64,000 bases of DNA from JBNJDJ01 sp051744845 (GCA_051744845.1 JBNJDJ010000004.1:1-64000), one strand, 5' to 3'. Shown: positions 53,768 through 62,634, counted from the first letter of the stretch. Program-made: numbers and translations. The notes: a model not told the origin generated them from the letters alone.

Positions 53768-54577
53768 TTAAGCAAATAAAACTAAAGAAGCAGCCATTAC
53801 AATCATACCAGAAATCACTCCATAAATAGCAATATGATGTTCTCCATATTTTTCAGCCGTCGGTAATAATTCATCTAATGAAATAAATACCATTATTCCA
53901 GCCACTAAAGCAAATAAAATCCCAAATGTTAAATCATTAAACAGATTTTTAAGAAAGAAATATCCTACCAATGCACCTATTGGTTCAGAAAGTCCTGATA
54001 AAAATGATAACCAAAGTGCTTTTTTCTTACTTCCAGTTGCATAATAAATTGGAACTGATACAGCAATACCTTCAGGAATATTATGTATAGCAATAGCTAT
54101 TGCTATAGAAATACCTACCTGTGGATCTTTTAGTGCGCCTGCAAAAGTTGCTAATCCTTCAGGGAAATTATGAATAGCAATTGCAAGTGCTGAAAATAAA
54201 CCCATTCTCATTAATTCTTTATCAGTCTTGTCATCTTTATTTTTTAAATCTTTAGGTTTTAAATCCTTAGGTTCATGTGGATTTTCATAACTCGGAACTA
54301 ATTTATCTATGATTGCTATTATAAGCATTCCACCAAAAAAAGCTAATGTTGTTACAGTATATCCTAATTTATTTCCTAAAGCAGCAGTTAAAGAAGCTTT
54401 AGCTTTTACAAAAATTTCAACGAATGAAACATATATCATAACTCCAGCAGAAAATCCTAGAGCACCTGATAAAAATTTAGCATTCATTTTTTTAGACATA
54501 AAAGCCATTACCGAACCAATACCAGTAGCTAATCCTGCAAAAAGAGTTAAAGTAAAAGCAAATAATACGTTGTTCAT
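53768..54577 (-). CDS. zupT: ZIP-family zinc/divalent metal importer
   Basis: A 269-residue ZIP transporter with eight membrane helices. Metal-site motifs are AIHNFPEGLATF in helix 4 and AIHNIPEGIAVSVPI in helix 5 (HNxPEG twice). It imports zinc and other divalent cations into the cytosol. A TGTAA-TCG-TTACA palindrome upstream may be a metal-responsive operator. It has AGGAGG and is probably co-transcribed with nothing else upstream; sfsA lies 14 bp downstream. Confidence 0.94.
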   Translation of the reverse strand: MNNVLFAFTLTLFAGLATGIGSVMAFMSKKMNAKFLSGALGFSAGVMIYVSFVEIFVKAKASLTAALGNKLGYTVTTLAFFGGMLIIAIIDKLVPSYENPHEPKDLKPKDLKNKDDKTDKELMRMGLFSALAIAIHNFPEGLATFAGALKDPQVGISIAIAIAIHNIPEGIAVSVPIYYATGSKKKALWLSFLSGLSEPIGALVGYFFLKNLFNDLTFGILFALVAGIMVFISLDELLPTAEKYGEHHIAIYGVISGMIVMAASLVLFA

Positions 54578-54613
54578 ATATCCTCCTATTATGAATTATA
54601 TTTTTTTAAATTT

Positions 54614-54626
54614 TGTAATCGTTACA
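54614..54626 (-). promoter_or_regulatory. Palindrome upstream of zupT, candidate operator
   Basis: TGTAATCGTTACA is a perfect 5-3-5 inverted repeat in the upstream region of zupT. Size and place suit a metalloregulator, but the regulator cannot be named. Confidence 0.4.
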
Positions 54627-54654
54627 TTAATTTTAACATATATATTTTATTAAA

Positions 54655-55356
54655 TCAATATTTATTATTCAATATACTTTTTGGAAGTAATAATTTGTTC
54701 TCTTCTTTTTTTCCTATAAATTTATAATCGTTTTTATATAATTTATAAACTGTATATGCTGCTATAATAGAATCTAAAATATCAGATTTCTTTTTTAGAT
54801 TCCCTTTTAAAAAATTATCTAAATCTTTTATTTTAAGATTTTTGCATACTTTTATTCTTTGGATTATTCCTTCTTTTTTTCTTTTACTTTTTAGTTTTTG
54901 GCCGTTAAGTATACCAAAACTTGCATGTGGAAATACTTCTGCAACTCCATTACTATTTACTTTTTTATTTAGATTTTTATAATTTAAGTAGTTTAAAACT
55001 TTATATAAATTTAAACCACTTAACATCCAAGATTTAAAATTTCCTAATTGATCTAATTTTTGTGGAGTATTATAAAGTCTAAATCCTAATTTATTTAAAT
55101 AAAATTCTGAGACTTTTTTATTATAATGATATTTGCTATTTTCTAATCCAAGCTTTTTTCTAAATTTTTCATCACTCATATACCCTTTATTTAGTCCATT
55201 AGGTGAATCTATACCGATATACTTAGGTTTAAATTTCTCAACTATTTTAATAATTTCTTTTAAGATTATTTTATTATTATAAATCAAGTTTAAATTTTCA
55301 TCTATAACACTAATATTTAAGTTATCTTGATGTACATCTATACCTAAAAAATTCAT
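54655..55356 (-). CDS. DUF429 (RNase H-fold) protein
   Basis: A 233-residue protein. LGIDVHQDNLNISVIDENL and YIGIDSPNGLNKGYMSDEKFRKKLG near the start show the D/DSP acidic motifs of DUF429, and ILDSIIAAYTVYKL supplies the C-terminal aspartate. DUF429 proteins have an RNase H-like fold with an unknown nucleic-acid or nucleotide role. It has AAGGAG, sits alone, and faces the HD-GYP pseudogene. Confidence 0.8.
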   Translation of the reverse strand: MNFLGIDVHQDNLNISVIDENLNLIYNNKIILKEIIKIVEKFKPKYIGIDSPNGLNKGYMSDEKFRKKLGLENSKYHYNKKVSEFYLNKLGFRLYNTPQKLDQLGNFKSWMLSGLNLYKVLNYLNYKNLNKKVNSNGVAEVFPHASFGILNGQKLKSKRKKEGIIQRIKVCKNLKIKDLDNFLKGNLKKKSDILDSIIAAYTVYKLYKNDYKFIGKKEENKLLLPKSILNNKY

Positions 55357-55436
55357 TTTTACTCCTTTTTAATTATTTTTTTAATAAAATTAGCTAATTA
55401 TAACAAAATGATAATAGTTGTCAGTTAGAAGACGTT

Positions 55437-55890
55437 ATGGAAAATACTCAAATTAATATACAGAATTTTATTGAAAATTTTATAATAACTTCGAAGCTAA
55501 AGATTCGTATACCCATGGGCATTCAATTAAAATAGTTCATATTGCATGTGATATAGCAAGTCATATGAATTTAAAAGAAAAAACAATTCAAAGAATTCAT
55601 ATTGGTGGTCATTTGCATGATATTGGAAAAATAAGTATATCAGATCAAATATTAAATTAAAAAGATAAACTAAGTGATTTAGAATATCATAAATTAAAAA
55701 AAACATTATAAAATCGGTGAAGATTTCGTTATGAATATAGATAGACTTAAAGATATTTCTAAAAATAGAATGGTTATCCAAATAAGATTTCTAAAACTAA
55801 TATCACAATTTAATCTAGGAATATATCAGTACTGATGCCTTTGATGCTATAATGAGTTATAGATCCTATAGAAAACCTTTAAGAATTTGA
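55437..55890 (+). pseudogene. Decayed HD-GYP phosphodiesterase gene
   Basis: The stretch between the DUF429 gene and dapB is a remnant. In shifting plus-strand frames it encodes SYTHGHSIKIVHIACDIAS, HLHDIGKISISDQILN, a stop, DKLSDLEYHKLKK, then HYKIGEDFVMNI, then NGYPNKISK, and finally TDAFDAIMSYRSYRKPL. These are the HD, HDIGK, GYP and DAYDAMxSxRxYRK motifs of an HD-GYP domain in correct order, interrupted by at least one stop and about four frameshifts, with the segment around the HHE motif shortened. Only the 5' sensor part has vanished. No intact gene overlaps it; minus-strand frames here are shadows. Confidence 0.9.
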
Positions 55891-55930
55891 TCTTAAAATT
55901 AGTAATATTTTTATAAACCAAAGTAATAGA

Positions 55931-56653
55931 TTATTTATTACTAACTAATTTTTTTCCTAAATTTAATGCTCCAATAGCAAAAGCTTTGTTTGAAAATACA
56001 TGACTTTTAAATTCAATTGTTTCATTTTCACCTGAGAATATAATAGTATGCTCACTTTTTAAATTACCTGCTCTAATAGAATGTATTCCAATTTCTTTTT
56101 TTGAATTTTTTAAGTTTAGTCCTTTTCTACCATTTTTTATTTCATAATTATTTTTTTTAGTTTTATTAATAGTTTTAGCAAACATTAAAGAAGTTTTACT
56201 AGGTGCATCTAATTTTGTTTTATGGTGTTTTTCGATTATTTCGATATCAAAGTCTTCACCTAAAATTTTACTTGCTTTTTGAACTAAATCTTTTAATAAA
56301 TTAACACCTAAAGCAGTATTTTCCACATGTTTAACAAGAAATTTTTTACTAGCATCTTGAATCAACTTTTCTTGTTTTTTATTATAACCAGTTGTACCAA
56401 TTAATAAAGGTATATTATTATTTTTAGAGAAATTTAATGTATCTTTTAAATTATCAGGATGAGAAAAATCAATTATCAAGTCACTATTTTTAAACTTATT
56501 ATTTAACTTTTCACTTACTAAAACATCATTATTTATTTTTTGAGGATTTCGTGAAATTCCGCCTACAAGATTAAATCTATTATCGTTCTTTGCTACATTT
56601 TTTATAGTTTGTCCCATTTGTCCGTTTATACCAACAATTACTAAATTAATCAT
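55931..56653 (-). CDS. dapB: Second 4-hydroxy-tetrahydrodipicolinate reductase
   Basis: A 240-residue DapB paralogue. Start at 56653 has AAAGGA. The nucleotide fold is INLVIVGINGQMGQTI, the loop LLIGTTGYNKK, and the active-site motif IIEKHHKTKLDAPSKTS, with the His-His pair and lysine present but PSKT in place of PSGT. It is not in a lysine operon; it follows Hsp20 after a terminator. The copy in the riboswitch operon (16571-17341) has the standard loop. Whether this one is redundant or used for another substrate or condition is open. Confidence 0.9.
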   Translation of the reverse strand: MINLVIVGINGQMGQTIKNVAKNDNRFNLVGGISRNPQKINNDVLVSEKLNNKFKNSDLIIDFSHPDNLKDTLNFSKNNNIPLLIGTTGYNKKQEKLIQDASKKFLVKHVENTALGVNLLKDLVQKASKILGEDFDIEIIEKHHKTKLDAPSKTSLMFAKTINKTKKNNYEIKNGRKGLNLKNSKKEIGIHSIRAGNLKSEHTIIFSGENETIEFKSHVFSNKAFAIGALNLGKKLVSNK

Positions 56654-56671
56654 AAAAATCCTTTCTTTCAT

Positions 56672-56692
56672 AAATATAGGCCCTTTCGGGCC
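56672..56692 (-). terminator. Hairpin after the hsp20 gene
   Basis: GGCCCGAAAGGGCC (56679-56692) with a weak T-rich tail on the minus strand. GC-rich stem in AT-rich surroundings; likely a terminator. Confidence 0.65.
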
Positions 56693-56700
56693 ATTTTAAA

Positions 56701-57141
56701 TTATGTTATTTCAATTTTTTTATTATCACTTTGAAGATTCTCATCTTTTTTCATTTCAATTTTTAAAACTCCATTTTTATATTTTGCATCTATTTCATCT
56801 TCAATTACGTCTTCAGGTAGTTTAAAACTTTTCTTAAATGATTTATAACTAAATTCTTTTTTAGAGTAATTTTTATCATCATCTTGATTTTCTTCTTCAC
56901 GTTGAGTTACTCCACTAATCATTAAGTAACCATTATCTAATGACAATTCAAAATCTTCTTTGTCAAATCCTGGTGAAGCTACTTCCATTGTATACTTATT
57001 TTCTTCTTCATTAATATTAATTTTTGGATAAGAATCAAATTCTTTAAATCTTTTGAAAAATTCATCATTGAAAAAATCTTTAAAAATTGAATTATCTTTT
57101 TTTGATAGTAAGTTATTACGATCAAAATTCATTAAAGCCAT
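56701..57141 (-). CDS. Small heat-shock protein, Hsp20 family
   Basis: A 146-residue protein with an alpha-crystallin domain (about 38-130): YPKININEEENKYTMEVASPG, DGYLMISG-like LDNGYLMISGV and KYKNGVLKIEMKK, then an IEIT tail with the I-x-I anchor. It binds unfolding proteins as an oligomer. No CIRCE element was seen upstream. AAAGGAGG precedes ATG. The dapB paralogue follows. Confidence 0.94.
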   Translation of the reverse strand: MALMNFDRNNLLSKKDNSIFKDFFNDEFFKRFKEFDSYPKININEEENKYTMEVASPGFDKEDFELSLDNGYLMISGVTQREEENQDDDKNYSKKEFSYKSFKKSFKLPEDVIEDEIDAKYKNGVLKIEMKKDENLQSDNKKIEIT

Positions 57142-57214
57142 AATTCAACCTCCTTTTAATATTAACAATTTAACTTTTTTCCTTCAATAATTATTATACC
57201 AACAAAAATAATTT

Positions 57215-58162
57215 TTAAACATTTTTTTTGATTTTTTTATATTCTATTATTGTATTTCGTCCATGTTCTTTTCCATAGTATAAAGCTTTGTCAGCTCTTT
57301 TTATAGATTTATCCATATTATCAATATATTCAGAAATCCCATAAGTCATTGTTACTTTCAAATCATTATTATTATAGTTAAAAGTAGTATTTTTAAGTTT
57401 ATTTTTTAATCTTTTACAAAAATTATTAGCTTCATTTATTTTAGTATCATGTAATAAAAATAAAAATTCTTCACCGCCCCATCTAGATAATTTATCTTTA
57501 GATCTTATTATATCTTGCATAAGTTTAGATAATTCTTTTAAAACATAGTCTCCACAATCATGTCCATATTTATCATTAAATTTTTTGAAATGGTCAATAT
57601 CACATAAAACTAAAGAAAATATTTTTTCTTCTTTTTCATATATATTTTCTTCTTTTCTAATATTTTTAATCATATAATCTCTATTTAGTAAATTTGTTAA
57701 TGAATCATGCATTGAAATATTTCTTAACTCTTTATTTTTTTCTTTTAATTTTTGTGCATAAAATTCAATTTGTTCACGAGACCTTTTTAATTCTAAATGG
57801 GTTTTTACACGTGCTTTTAATTCTCTTTTGTAAAATGGTTTAGTAACATAATCAACTGCACCTAGCTCAAAAGCTTTTGTAATAGTATCAATATCATTAT
57901 TTTCAGTTAAAAATATAATTGGTATATCTTTAGTCCTATAATCACTTTTTAAATATTTACATATTGAAAATCCATTTATTTCAGGAAACATTATATCTAA
58001 TAAAATTAAATCATATGTATTTTTTTCAACCTTTTTTACAATATTTTTACCAGTAGTTATAATTGATACATCTATATTATTATTTTTTAATATTTTTGCA
58101 CCTTTTTGAATATTTTCTGAATTATCACCAATTATTAATATGTTAAACTCTACTTCTTCCAT
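57215..58162 (-). CDS. Response regulator with GGDEF output (diguanylate cyclase)
   Basis: A 315-residue PleD-like protein. The receiver domain spans 1-125 with D56 in LILLDIMFPEINGF and the lysine in VTKPFYKRE. A coiled coil (about 128-150) leads to GGDEF (about 150-310): RWGGEEFLFLLHD, with the I-site RSKD five residues before. An active, feedback-inhibited cyclase is expected. No cognate kinase is adjacent. AGGAGG precedes ATG. Together with the other two GGDEF and two HD-GYP proteins it shows an elaborate c-di-GMP network. Confidence 0.92.
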   Translation of the reverse strand: MEEVEFNILIIGDNSENIQKGAKILKNNNIDVSIITTGKNIVKKVEKNTYDLILLDIMFPEINGFSICKYLKSDYRTKDIPIIFLTENNDIDTITKAFELGAVDYVTKPFYKRELKARVKTHLELKRSREQIEFYAQKLKEKNKELRNISMHDSLTNLLNRDYMIKNIRKEENIYEKEEKIFSLVLCDIDHFKKFNDKYGHDCGDYVLKELSKLMQDIIRSKDKLSRWGGEEFLFLLHDTKINEANNFCKRLKNKLKNTTFNYNNNDLKVTMTYGISEYIDNMDKSIKRADKALYYGKEHGRNTIIEYKKIKKNV

Positions 58163-58272
58163 AAGGCCTCCTAAAATACAGATAACTTTACCAATACTAT
58201 TATATCATGTATTCATGATAATTTCATTAATTAAAAAAGGAATATAGGATTAACTATATTCCAACATATTGT

Positions 58273-58710
58273 TTATTTATTTAATATTGCTCTAATAAAC
58301 CATAAGTTTTTACTATATCCTTCAACGTGTTCTTCAAATTCACCAACAACTTCAAAATCATCAGCTTCATCAGCTTGATTTCTTATTTCAGTTGCTAACT
58401 TTTTCATTAACTTTAAATCTTTTTGTACAATTTCTAAAACTTCTTGACTGCTAAAATCTTTAGCATCTAATTCTTCAATTGAACTGTGATTTAAATAATC
58501 TTCCATTTTTACAAATGGCATTTCTTCTTTCATTTTTAAAATTTCAGCAACTTCATCATATTTTTCAAAAAAATCATCATATAATTCTTCTGTAAAGTTA
58601 TGGATTTGCATAAATCTTTTTCCTACTACATTCCAATGTAAATTATGCAGTTTATTATTTAGTACAGCTAAATTTGATAAATAAATATTCATTTTTTCTA
58701 AGTGAGTCAT
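58273..58710 (-). CDS. dps: Dps-family ferritin-like protein
   Basis: A 145-residue Dps. The ferroxidase site between subunits is seen in NKLHNLHWNVVGKRFMQIH and EELYDDFFEKYDEVAE. Dps forms a 12-mer that stores iron using peroxide and shields DNA. The N-terminal tail is short, so DNA binding may be weak. AGGAGG precedes ATG. A possible Fur/PerR-like site overlaps its promoter, which agrees with control by iron or peroxide. Confidence 0.92.
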   Translation of the reverse strand: MTHLEKMNIYLSNLAVLNNKLHNLHWNVVGKRFMQIHNFTEELYDDFFEKYDEVAEILKMKEEMPFVKMEDYLNHSSIEELDAKDFSSQEVLEIVQKDLKLMKKLATEIRNQADEADDFEVVGEFEEHVEGYSKNLWFIRAILNK

Positions 58711-58740
58711 AATTTCCTCCTATTTATACTTCTTACAACT

Positions 58741-58783
58741 TTATACTAATTACAGTTTAATATTTTTTTTAAGTTTTGTCAAG
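58741..58783 (-). promoter_or_regulatory. dps promoter with a possible PerR/Fur-like box
   Basis: Minus-strand TTGACA (58778-58783) and TAAACT (58754-58759), 18 bp apart, form a fair promoter. CTGTAATTAGTATAA (minus reading, 58741-58755) matches 11 of 14 fixed positions of the PerR consensus TTATAATNATTATAA and touches the -10. Confidence 0.4.
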
Positions 58784-58791
58784 GATAAATT

Positions 58792-58822
58792 TAAAAAAAT
58801 CACAAGTTATTAACTTGTGATT
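58792..58822 (-). terminator. Terminator after the ferritin-like gene
   Basis: AATCACAAGTTA / TAACTTGTGATT stem (58798-58822) with a T run on the minus strand, after the stop at 58833. Confidence 0.85.
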
Positions 58823-58832
58823 TATAGTAATA

Positions 58833-59339
58833 TTATTTAGTGAAATTTGCCATTAATTGTTCAAAATCATTTAACCAATCTTCTAATTCTTGCTCATGTT
58901 CTAATTCATCATTCAAAATATTTACAGCCATTTGATAAGTTGTATGGTCTTTACCATCTGTATATTCGGCTATTTCTTGATATCTATCAATAGCACATCC
59001 TTCAGCTTCTAAATTTTGGTTTAAAATAGCTTTTGTATATGGATCATCAGGTTTCATATATTTACATCTTGCTAATTCAGACCATTCCATAGGTGATAAT
59101 ACTGGTTCTCCACCTAATTGAGTAATTCTTTCTACAACCATTTCAGCATGAGCTAATTCTTCATTTGCATGAATTAATAACTCAGGTTCAACTTCTGTAC
59201 GCATTGGACCTTCTATAACACGAGCGCCAATCCAATACTGATAATAAGCTAGCCACTCTTCTGCAAGAGCTTCATTTAACATTTCAATTAACTTATCAAT
59301 ATCTAAATTTTTAACAATCCCTTTACCATGTTTTCCCAT
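58833..59339 (-). CDS. Ferritin-like (DPSL/bacterioferritin-type) protein
   Basis: A 168-residue four-helix protein. Iron ligands are in LAEEWLAYYQYWIGARV (Glu), IHANEELAHAEMVVERI (ExxH), LNQNLEAEGCAIDRYQ and ILNDELEHEQELEDW (ExxH). A cysteine pair (LARCKYM and AEGCAID) is a feature of Dps-like thioferritin (DPSL) proteins, which use iron to remove peroxide. It sits near Dps but is transcribed separately, with a terminator between. The cysteine assignment to DPSL rests on these two residues and is moderately sure. Confidence 0.87.
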   Translation of the reverse strand: MGKHGKGIVKNLDIDKLIEMLNEALAEEWLAYYQYWIGARVIEGPMRTEVEPELLIHANEELAHAEMVVERITQLGGEPVLSPMEWSELARCKYMKPDDPYTKAILNQNLEAEGCAIDRYQEIAEYTDGKDHTTYQMAVNILNDELEHEQELEDWLNDFEQLMANFTK

Positions 59340-59413
59340 ATATCCTCCTTTAATATTATAACCTTCACTTACATATCTACCCTTGTGTAATAAACCTAAA
59401 CATTTTTTTTGAA

Positions 59414-59656
59414 TTAGGAATACTCAATAGCAAAACCTATTAATCCACCTAAAATAATAATAATTAATATTACAATCAATAATACTCTTTCATAATTATT
59501 ATTTTTTAAATTGTAGATTAAAGCTTTTATACAAAAAAAGTAAATTATACCGCCAATTATTAAAATCAATTTAACTGGTCCAAATTGATTAATAAACCAT
59601 TTTAAAAAATCAGTTAAAAAATAATGTTCTAATTTAGTAAACTCTATATCAAACAT
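59414..59656 (-). CDS. Small membrane protein (80 aa)
   Basis: Not recognised. Two hydrophobic segments, KLILIIGGIIYFFCIKALIY and VLLIVILIIIILGGLIGFA, with a short soluble lead. It follows brnQ by 9 bp in the same direction without a recognisable ribosome site, so it could be co-translated, or it might not be expressed. No homology is claimed. Confidence 0.5.
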   Translation of the reverse strand: MFDIEFTKLEHYFLTDFLKWFINQFGPVKLILIIGGIIYFFCIKALIYNLKNNNYERVLLIVILIIIILGGLIGFAIEYS

Positions 59657-59665
59657 AAATAATCA

Positions 59666-60967
59666 TTAGTTTGAATAACTACTTTGAGCTCCAGTTAATT
59701 TTGAATACATAACAACAATTAAACTTCCTATCACTGCTGGTAATAACCAACCAAATCCTATATTAAATAAAGGTAATTTATTTATTATTAATTGTACTCC
59801 ATTTGGAATTTGAACTCCTACAGCTTGAAGACCATCAAATATACTTACTGAAAAAGTACCTAAAAGGGCACCTTTATATATACTTTTATATTTAATAACA
59901 TTATCAAATACATTTAAAACAACTAATACAATTGCCATTGGATAGATAATTAATAAAAATGGACTAGCAAATGCAACTATTTTTTCAACTCCAGTAGTAC
60001 TAGCAATTAAACTTATAATAGAAGTTGCTATAACTAACCATTTATATTTTAATTTATTATTCGTTAGTTCACTAAAAAATTCACCCACTGTTGCTGTAAG
60101 ACCAACTGATGTAGTTAAGCAAGCAGCATATACTCCAAGTCCTAAAATTACTTTTCCTGCATTACCTAAAATTGAACCTACTATAGAAATAATCAAATTA
60201 GATTTAGTACTATATTCGATTACTGTATTACCTGTAGAACCTAAATACAATAATCCTCCATATACTACTAATAAACCAAATGCAGCGAAAATAGCAGCCA
60301 TAGCAGTAACTTTAAATTTCTCTTTAGAATCAACATATCCTTTTTGTTTTACTGCATTAGCTATTATAATTCCAAATACTATAGCACCTAATAAGTCCAT
60401 TGTTTGATACCCTTGTGTAAATCCAAAAGAAAAGGCATTTTGAATTTCATTTTTTATAGGTGTACCAATTGGATTAGAAATCCCTTTAAAAATTATAATA
60501 GAAAGCATTACAAGTAAAATAGGCGTTAAAAATTTACCTATTCTATCAACTATTCCTGTTGGATTAATTGTTAAATAAAGAGATATACCAAAGAAAATTG
60601 CAGCACTTAAATACGGACTTATTGATGGGAAATTAGGTAAAATTCCCATTTCAAAAGCTGTAGCTCCAGTTCTTGGTATAGCTACCATCGGTCCTATTAA
60701 TAAAATTACCATTGATCCAAAAACTTTAGAAAATTTTGAATTGACTTTCGAAGTCAATGTATTAATAGATCCACCTGAAATAGTAACTGCTAATATCCCT
60801 AATAGTGGCATACCCACTCCTGTTAAGAAAAAACCTAACATAGAGGTTTGCCAAGACACCCCTGCTTTAAAACCAATAGATGGTGGAAATATTAAATTCC
60901 CAGCTCCAAAAAACATAGCGAATAGTGCTAAGCCAATAATTAATGAATCTTTGTACTTTTTGTTCAT
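59666..60967 (-). CDS. brnQ: Branched-chain amino acid carrier BrnQ
   Basis: A 433-residue LIVCS-family Na+ or H+ symporter for leucine, isoleucine and valine, with about 12 helices. Start at 60967 has AGGGAGG; the longer frame lacks it. Motifs are LALFAMFFGAGNLIFPPSIG near the N terminus and TTSVGLTATVGEFFSEL. A possible catabolite-response element overlaps its promoter. Confidence 0.93.
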   Translation of the reverse strand: MNKKYKDSLIIGLALFAMFFGAGNLIFPPSIGFKAGVSWQTSMLGFFLTGVGMPLLGILAVTISGGSINTLTSKVNSKFSKVFGSMVILLIGPMVAIPRTGATAFEMGILPNFPSISPYLSAAIFFGISLYLTINPTGIVDRIGKFLTPILLVMLSIIIFKGISNPIGTPIKNEIQNAFSFGFTQGYQTMDLLGAIVFGIIIANAVKQKGYVDSKEKFKVTAMAAIFAAFGLLVVYGGLLYLGSTGNTVIEYSTKSNLIISIVGSILGNAGKVILGLGVYAACLTTSVGLTATVGEFFSELTNNKLKYKWLVIATSIISLIASTTGVEKIVAFASPFLLIIYPMAIVLVVLNVFDNVIKYKSIYKGALLGTFSVSIFDGLQAVGVQIPNGVQLIINKLPLFNIGFGWLLPAVIGSLIVVMYSKLTGAQSSYSN

Positions 60968-61007
60968 TATAAATCCTCCCTTTAATATTCTAAATATAAC
61001 TAGAATC

Positions 61008-61036
61008 ATTTTATCATATTAAAGAAACGTTTTCAA
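61008..61036 (-). promoter_or_regulatory. brnQ promoter with a cre-like site
   Basis: Minus strand TTGAAA (61031-61036) and TAAAAT (61008-61013), 17 bp apart. The -35 region TTGAAAACGTTTCTT resembles the CcpA consensus WTGNAANCGNWNNCW with one mismatch at the next-to-last position. A repressor bound there would block the -35 box. Confidence 0.5.
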
Positions 61037-61077
61037 AAGTAAATATATTGGCAATTTTTAAAATATTCAAAAAAATT

Positions 61078-61114
61078 AAAAAACTAAGATATATAATAAA
61101 ATATATCTTAGTTT
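61078..61114 (-). terminator. Terminator after purB
   Basis: AAACTAAGATATAT / ATATATCTTAGTTT stem with a T-rich minus-strand tail, after the purB stop at 61121. Confidence 0.85.
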
Positions 61115-61120
61115 AATCAT

Positions 61121-62551
61121 TTAAACATCTAATTCCACTTTTTTTCCTAATATTTTCTTATTATCTTTCAAAATAGGATTAATTTTATCTGTTAAAAATT
61201 CTTTTACTTGTTGTTTAGATCTTCCTATATACAATTTAGGATCAAGTAAGCTTTGTATTTCTTTTTTAGTTAAGTTAAAAGCGTTATCTTTAGCAATTCT
61301 TTCTAATAAATCGTTATCTTTTCCTTTTTCTTTAACTTGCTTACCAGCTTCCATAGAATGTTTTCTTATTTTTTCATGCAGTTGTTGTCTATCTCCACCT
61401 TTATTAACGGCTTTCATTAAAATATTTTCTGTTGCCATAAAAGGTAGTTCTTTCATTAAGTTATTATAAATGACTTTATCATATACAACTAAATCGGAAG
61501 TAACATTATTAGCAACATCTAAAATAGCATCTGCAGTTAAGAAACTTTCTGCAATACTTAATCTCCTATTTGCCGAGTCATCTAAAGTTCTTTCAAACCA
61601 TTGTGTAGAATGAACCATTTGTGGATTCAATGATATTGACATTAAATATTTAGATAAAGAAGCAATTCTTTCACTTCGCATAGGATTTCTTTTATAAGCC
61701 ATAGCTGATGAGCCAATTTGATCTTTACCAAAAGGTTCTTCAATTTCTTTTAAATTTTGTAAAAGTCTTAAATCATTAGTCATTTTATGAAGCGATTGAG
61801 CTACTCCCGAAAGAGTATTTAATACAAGTGAATCAATTTTTCTTGTATAAGTCTGTCCAGAAACTGGAATAGATGAATTAAAACCTAGTTTTTCACATAC
61901 TTTTTTATCTAAAGCATTAACTTTTTGATGATTCCCTTCAAATAATTCTAAAAAAGATGCTTGTGTGCCTGTTGTTCCTTTTACACCACGAAGTTTTAAT
62001 TTATTAATTAATTCATTAATCTCATTATAATCAATTAATAAATCGTACATCCATAAAGTTGCCCTTTTACCTACTGTTGTAGTTTGTGCAGGTTGAAAAT
62101 GAGTATAACCTAAAGTAGGTAAATCATCATATTTTTTTGCAAATTCACTTAAATTATTTAAAACATTAACTATTTTTTCTTTTATTAAAATTAATGCTTC
62201 CTTCATTTTTATAATATCAGTATTTCCACCTACAAATGCGCTTGTAGCTCCTAGATGAATAATCCCTTTTGCAATAGGAACTTGATCACCATATGTATGA
62301 ATATGGGCCATTACATCATGTCTTAATTTTTTTTCATATTTTTTTGCCAAGTCAAAATCAATATCATCTATTTTTTCTTTTAAAGCATCAATTTGTTTTT
62401 GACTAATGTTTAAACCTAATTCTTTTTGAGATTTTGCTAAAGCAACCCAAATTTTTCTCCAAGTTGAAAACTTTTTTTGTGGTGAAAAAATATATTGCAT
62501 TTTATCACTAGAATATCTAACACTTAATGGATTTTGATATTTATTTTTCAT
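61121..62551 (-). CDS. purB: Adenylosuccinate lyase
   Basis: A 476-residue ASL/fumarase-superfamily enzyme that removes fumarate from SAICAR and adenylosuccinate. The superfamily signature is GSSAMAYKRNPMRSERI. Histidines of the active site are in MAHIHTYGDQ and GYTHFQPAQTTTVGKRA. It is the single purine gene here, with its own terminator. The 133 bp before it show no purine riboswitch. Confidence 0.95.
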   Translation of the reverse strand: MKNKYQNPLSVRYSSDKMQYIFSPQKKFSTWRKIWVALAKSQKELGLNISQKQIDALKEKIDDIDFDLAKKYEKKLRHDVMAHIHTYGDQVPIAKGIIHLGATSAFVGGNTDIIKMKEALILIKEKIVNVLNNLSEFAKKYDDLPTLGYTHFQPAQTTTVGKRATLWMYDLLIDYNEINELINKLKLRGVKGTTGTQASFLELFEGNHQKVNALDKKVCEKLGFNSSIPVSGQTYTRKIDSLVLNTLSGVAQSLHKMTNDLRLLQNLKEIEEPFGKDQIGSSAMAYKRNPMRSERIASLSKYLMSISLNPQMVHSTQWFERTLDDSANRRLSIAESFLTADAILDVANNVTSDLVVYDKVIYNNLMKELPFMATENILMKAVNKGGDRQQLHEKIRKHSMEAGKQVKEKGKDNDLLERIAKDNAFNLTKKEIQSLLDPKLYIGRSKQQVKEFLTDKINPILKDNKKILGKKVELDV

Positions 62552-62634
62552 AAACCTTCTCCTTTACGAATAAACTTTTATTTTTAGATTAAATCATTCG
62601 CTTATATTATATGTTAAATAATTTGTTATTGCAA

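Noticed and set aside
55527..55781. 84-residue minus-strand open frame
   Set aside because: It is the antisense of the HD-GYP remnant, with no ribosome site or homology.
57142..57214. CIRCE heat-shock element before hsp20
   Set aside because: No TTAGCACTC-N9-GAGTGCTAA-like inverted repeat in the upstream region.
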